Shown here: positions 60,026 to 64,000 of the stretch, one piece after another
Numbering within the stretch: position 1 is the stretch's first letter
Layout: each line of letters opens with the position of its first letter
Source: Arthrobacter woluwensis
GTDB lineage: Bacteria; Actinomycetota; Actinomycetes; Actinomycetales; Micrococcaceae
Assembly (NCBI RefSeq): GCF_900105345.1
Contig: NZ_FNSN01000003.1
Location: forward strand, 2,170,001-2,234,000
Direction: 5' to 3'
DNA: 64,000 nt
The notes under the pieces: generated by a model
Databases searched by the model: none
Told to the model about the DNA's origin: nothing
The model's input: only the letters and a program-made list of their open reading frames with translations
Program-made: the position numbers and the translations under genes

Positions 60026-61255
60026 TCAGTCCGGCAGAAGCCGGCGTACGACGGCGTCGGCCAGGAGGCGGCCCCGCAGGCTCAGGCGGACGGTGCCCTT
60101 GAAGGCGGCCTGAGGGTCGATCAGGCCGTCGGCGATCAGACCAGCGACGGCGGTGCGCCCCTCGGCGTGGAGCGCCGAGGTGGGCAGGCCCTCAGCCAGC
60201 CGGACGCGCAGGAGGATGTCCTCGAGATAGCGGGTGTCGCCGTCGAGCACTTCCTTGCCCGCGGCCGGCGAGACCCCGTCCCCCAGGCGCTGCGCGTAGG
60301 CACGGGGGTGCTTGACGTTCCACCACCGTACGCCGCCGACGTGCGAGTGCGCGCCGGGGCCGATCCCCCACCAGTCGTCGCCCCGCCAGTAGGCGAGATT
60401 GTGCCGGCATTCCTGACCCGGCTCGCGTGCCCAGTTGCTGACCTCGTACCAGTCGAAGCCTGCGGCGGCGAGGCGCTGCTCGGCGAGTTCGTACTTGTCG
60501 GCATGGTCGTCGTCGACGACGTCGGGCACCTCCCCGCGCCGGATCTGCGCGGCGAGCTTCGTGCCGTCCTCGATGATGAGGGCGTAGGCGCTCACGTGGT
60601 CTGGCTCGCAGGTGAGCGCAGCGTCCAGGGAACGTTCCCAATCGGCCAGCGACTCCCCCGGGGTCCCATAGATGAGGTCCAGACTCACGTTGAGACCCGC
60701 GGCACGGGCCCATGCCACCACCTGCGGGACCCGCTCGGGCCGGTGAACCCGGTCCAGCGTCTTCAGCACGTGCGGCACGGCGGACTGCATGCCGAAGGAC
60801 ACGCGGGTGAAACCGGCTTCCGCCAGGCGCGCGAGGGACTCCTCGGTCACCGTCTCGGGATTGGCCTCGGTGGTCACCTCCGCGCCCGGTTCCAGACCCC
60901 AGAGGTCCCGGGCACGGCCCAGCAGGGCACCCAGTTCCTCCGGGTTGAGCAGGGTCGGCGTGCCGCCGCCGAAGAAGACGGTCGACACCGGGCGCCGCGG
61001 GATGCCGGAACGCTCCAGGACACCGGCTGCGAAGTCCAGTTCGGACAGCGCGGTGCCGGCATACTCGTCCTGGCTCGCACCACCGCCGAGTTCCGTGGCC
61101 GTGTAGGTGTTGAAGTCGCAGTAACCGCAGCGGACCGTGCAGTACGGCACGTGGATGTACAGGCTGAAGGCACGCTCCTGCGCGCCTTCCCGGGCCTGGG
61201 GGTCCAGGAGCCCGTCCGCGGGAGCCGGGTCACCGAGAGGAAGCGCACTGGGCAT
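60026..61255 (-). CDS. hemW: Radical SAM haem chaperone HemW
   Basis: A 409-residue radical SAM protein. The cluster motif is C39-x3-C43-x2-C46 (YCTVRCGYC), followed by VFFGGGTPTLL, TTEANPETV, VSFGMQSAVPHVLKTLDR and SLDLIYGTPGES. It carries the HemW_C domain and the usual HNLAYWRGDDWWGIGPGAHS segment. HemW inserts haem into respiratory enzymes and lacks the fourth Cys needed for coproporphyrinogen oxidase activity (HemN), as here. It starts 3 nt after lepA. Confidence 0.94.
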   Translation of the reverse strand: MPSALPLGDPAPADGLLDPQAREGAQERAFSLYIHVPYCTVRCGYCDFNTYTATELGGGASQDEYAGTALSELDFAAGVLERSGIPRRPVSTVFFGGGTPTLLNPEELGALLGRARDLWGLEPGAEVTTEANPETVTEESLARLAEAGFTRVSFGMQSAVPHVLKTLDRVHRPERVPQVVAWARAAGLNVSLDLIYGTPGESLADWERSLDAALTCEPDHVSAYALIIEDGTKLAAQIRRGEVPDVVDDDHADKYELAEQRLAAAGFDWYEVSNWAREPGQECRHNLAYWRGDDWWGIGPGAHSHVGGVRWWNVKHPRAYAQRLGDGVSPAAGKEVLDGDTRYLEDILLRVRLAEGLPTSALHAEGRTAVAGLIADGLIDPQAAFKGTVRLSLRGRLLADAVVRRLLPD

Positions 61256-61258
61256 GGG

Positions 61259-63109
<1,851 letters not shown>

Positions 63110-63290
63110 GGGAGACACTCAGGAGTCCTTACTGTTGCCTTCGGGCGGTCCTTCCGGCGCGGCCCGGCGTGAAGCCGGGCATGCGGAACAGGACCGAGGG
63201 GTCAGATCAATCATTCTCCCACGTTTCGGAGCACTTCTCCTCACATCCTCCCCCACCGCCGCGCCGGTCTTCCTGGGTACCCTGGACCAC

Positions 63291-63767
63291 ATGGCCGGCT
63301 TGTTCTCACGCATCCTCAGGTTCCTCGGCGCCAAGCCGCGCCGCACACCCCGCGTGGGGCGCGGCGCGGCCGGCACCTATCCCGGCGACTTCACCGGCGT
63401 CGTGGCCGTGCGCTATTCACCGCGGGCCGACGGCAGGGCCGATCCCGGCGAGATCGTGTGGACCTGGGTCCCCTATGAAGAGGACCACCGGCAGGGCAAG
63501 GACCGGCCTGTCCTCCTGGTGGGCGAGGACGGACCGTGGCTGCTCGGCCTCATGCTGACCTCCAAAGACAGGAACAACGGCGCGCATCGCGACGCCGCCT
63601 ACGTCGACATCGGGTCCGGTCCGTGGGATCGCGAAGGGCGGCCGAGCGAAGTCAAGGTCAACCGCGTGGTGCGGGTCGATCCTGCCGCGATCCGCCGCGA
63701 AGGCGCCGTGCTCGACCGACGGCGGTTCAGCCAGGTCAGCGAGGGTCTCCGCCGCGCCGGACACTGA
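63291..63767 (+). CDS. PemK/MazF-like protein without a visible antitoxin
   Basis: A 158-residue protein. A basic N-terminus (about 30 residues, KPRRTPRVGRGAAG) precedes a PemK/MazF-like fold: GDFTGVVAVRYSP, EIVWTWVPYEEDHRQGKDRPVLLVGEDGPWLLGLMLTSKD, then the later VKVNRVVRVDPAAIRREGAVLDRRRFSQVSEGL. The GKDRPVLLV core matches the KxRPvlVi motif of MazF toxins. No antitoxin gene is adjacent on either side, and its neighbours are lepA and rpsT. TACCCT ends 7 nt before the ATG, so it is probably leaderless. Confidence 0.75.
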   Translation: MAGLFSRILRFLGAKPRRTPRVGRGAAGTYPGDFTGVVAVRYSPRADGRADPGEIVWTWVPYEEDHRQGKDRPVLLVGEDGPWLLGLMLTSKDRNNGAHRDAAYVDIGSGPWDREGRPSEVKVNRVVRVDPAAIRREGAVLDRRRFSQVSEGLRRAGH

Positions 63768-63793
63768 GTCTTTGGCCATTCAAGGCGTGATTC

Positions 63794-63802
63794 TGCTAAG
63801 AT
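63794..63802 (+). promoter_or_regulatory. rpsT promoter (extended -10)
   Basis: TGC-TAAGAT, an extended -10 box 130 nt before the rpsT start. TTGGCC lies 19 bp upstream of the hexamer. Transcription should start near 63809, giving a leader of about 120 nt. Confidence 0.6.
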
Positions 63803-63812
63803 CGTTTGCTGT

Positions 63813-63887
63813 GTGTCCGCACAGGTCGACGGACACTGATGATTGGCTGCCATAGGCATCCCCACGCCGCTCAGTCAATGGCCAATC
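63813..63887 (+). promoter_or_regulatory. Structured 5' leader of rpsT
   Basis: Two hairpin-forming pairs: GTGTCCG/CGGACAC (63813-63836, 10-nt loop) and GATTGGC/GCCAATC (63841-63887, enclosing 33 nt). Ribosomal protein genes often carry such leaders for autogenous control. Nothing here matches a named riboswitch family. Confidence 0.45.
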
Positions 63888-63931
63888 TGACGCCCTCTAG
63901 ACCCATCCGTCATTACAAGAGAGTTCACTAA

Positions 63932-64000
63932 GTGGCTAACATCAAGTCTCAGAAGAAGCGCATCCTCACCAACGAGAAGGCTCGCCAGCGCAACGTCGCT
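63932..64000 (+). CDS. rpsT: 30S ribosomal protein S20 (5' end only)
   Basis: The first 23 codons read (M)ANIKSQKKRILTNEKARQRN, the conserved N-terminus of bS20, which binds 16S rRNA early in 30S assembly. Start is GTG at 63932 with AAGAGAG upstream. The gene continues beyond the right edge. Position next to lepA is standard for Actinobacteria. Confidence 0.95.
   Translation, partial: MANIKSQKKRILTNEKARQRNVA

Overview
The window is high-GC, densely coded actinobacterial chromosome. Gene content and order (hrcA-dnaJ-rsmE, phoH-ybeY-corC-era, lepA-hemW next to rpsT, recO-uppS next to leuA, a split bcc-aa3 cytochrome locus, frequent GTG starts, many leaderless starts) point to the Micrococcaceae, most likely Arthrobacter in the broad sense. 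Species cannot be fixed from the sequence. I see no CRISPR array, rRNA gene, complete tRNA, insertion sequence or prophage.

The strongest hidden signal is a 28-bp XerC/XerD-type dif site at 19675-19702 (11-bp arm, 6-bp centre, 11-bp arm), which would place the window across the replication terminus. It lies in a gene-poor gap. On one side is an unusual two-helix membrane ORF overlapping glgP. On the other is a truncated methyltransferase fused to the tail of a nitrilase-like gene, as expected for deletion scars near a terminus.

Layout. 1-19 kb (left of dif) is an accessory mosaic: SPFH/NfeD pair, RlmA-like methyltransferase, peptide deformylase, regulator/transporter pairs (LysR-YeiH, ArgP/LysG-LysE, MmyB-like HTH-MFS), TetR-ZapE, an AAA ATPase with tandem repeats in its promoter, a MhuD-like haem-degrading enzyme between two VOC proteins, an orphan TOPRIM protein, a flavin monooxygenase-MarR-DUF3237 operon, and glycogen phosphorylase. 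20-27 kb: MerR with a DUF998 membrane protein, GNAT, a lipoprotein transpeptidase (PBP), GlsB-type membrane protein, RlmC, DUF3054 and a stand-alone Lrp ligand-binding domain. 27-37.5 kb: trpD, then the respiratory core ctaE-qcrC-qcrA-qcrB facing ctaC-ctaD-ctaF, with a GntR regulator and an HPr-like protein wedged between, then ErpA. 37.6-46.5 kb: M20 peptidase/DUF3043 divergent pair, pyrD, two tandem alpha/beta hydrolases, recO-uppS, and leuA preceded by a short leader peptide with four consecutive Leu codons. 46.6-64 kb: M13 peptidase, LCP cell-wall ligase, phoH-ybeY-corC-era, GerMN lipoprotein, hrcA-dnaJ-rsmE under a CIRCE element, DUF3097, DUF4870, lepA-hemW, a PemK/MazF-like protein and the start of rpsT.

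The genes mostly serve core functions: aerobic respiration, ribosome maturation, cell-wall assembly, heat-shock control, Leu/Trp/pyrimidine synthesis. A recurrent architecture runs through the window: a TANNNT -10 hexamer ending 6-7 nt before the start codon with no Shine-Dalgarno, predicting leaderless mRNAs for about sixteen genes. No complete undescribed multi-gene system is demonstrable. The best novel leads are the dif locus, the leu attenuator, the shared palindrome between the M20 peptidase and DUF3043 genes, and the iterated operator before the AAA ATPase.
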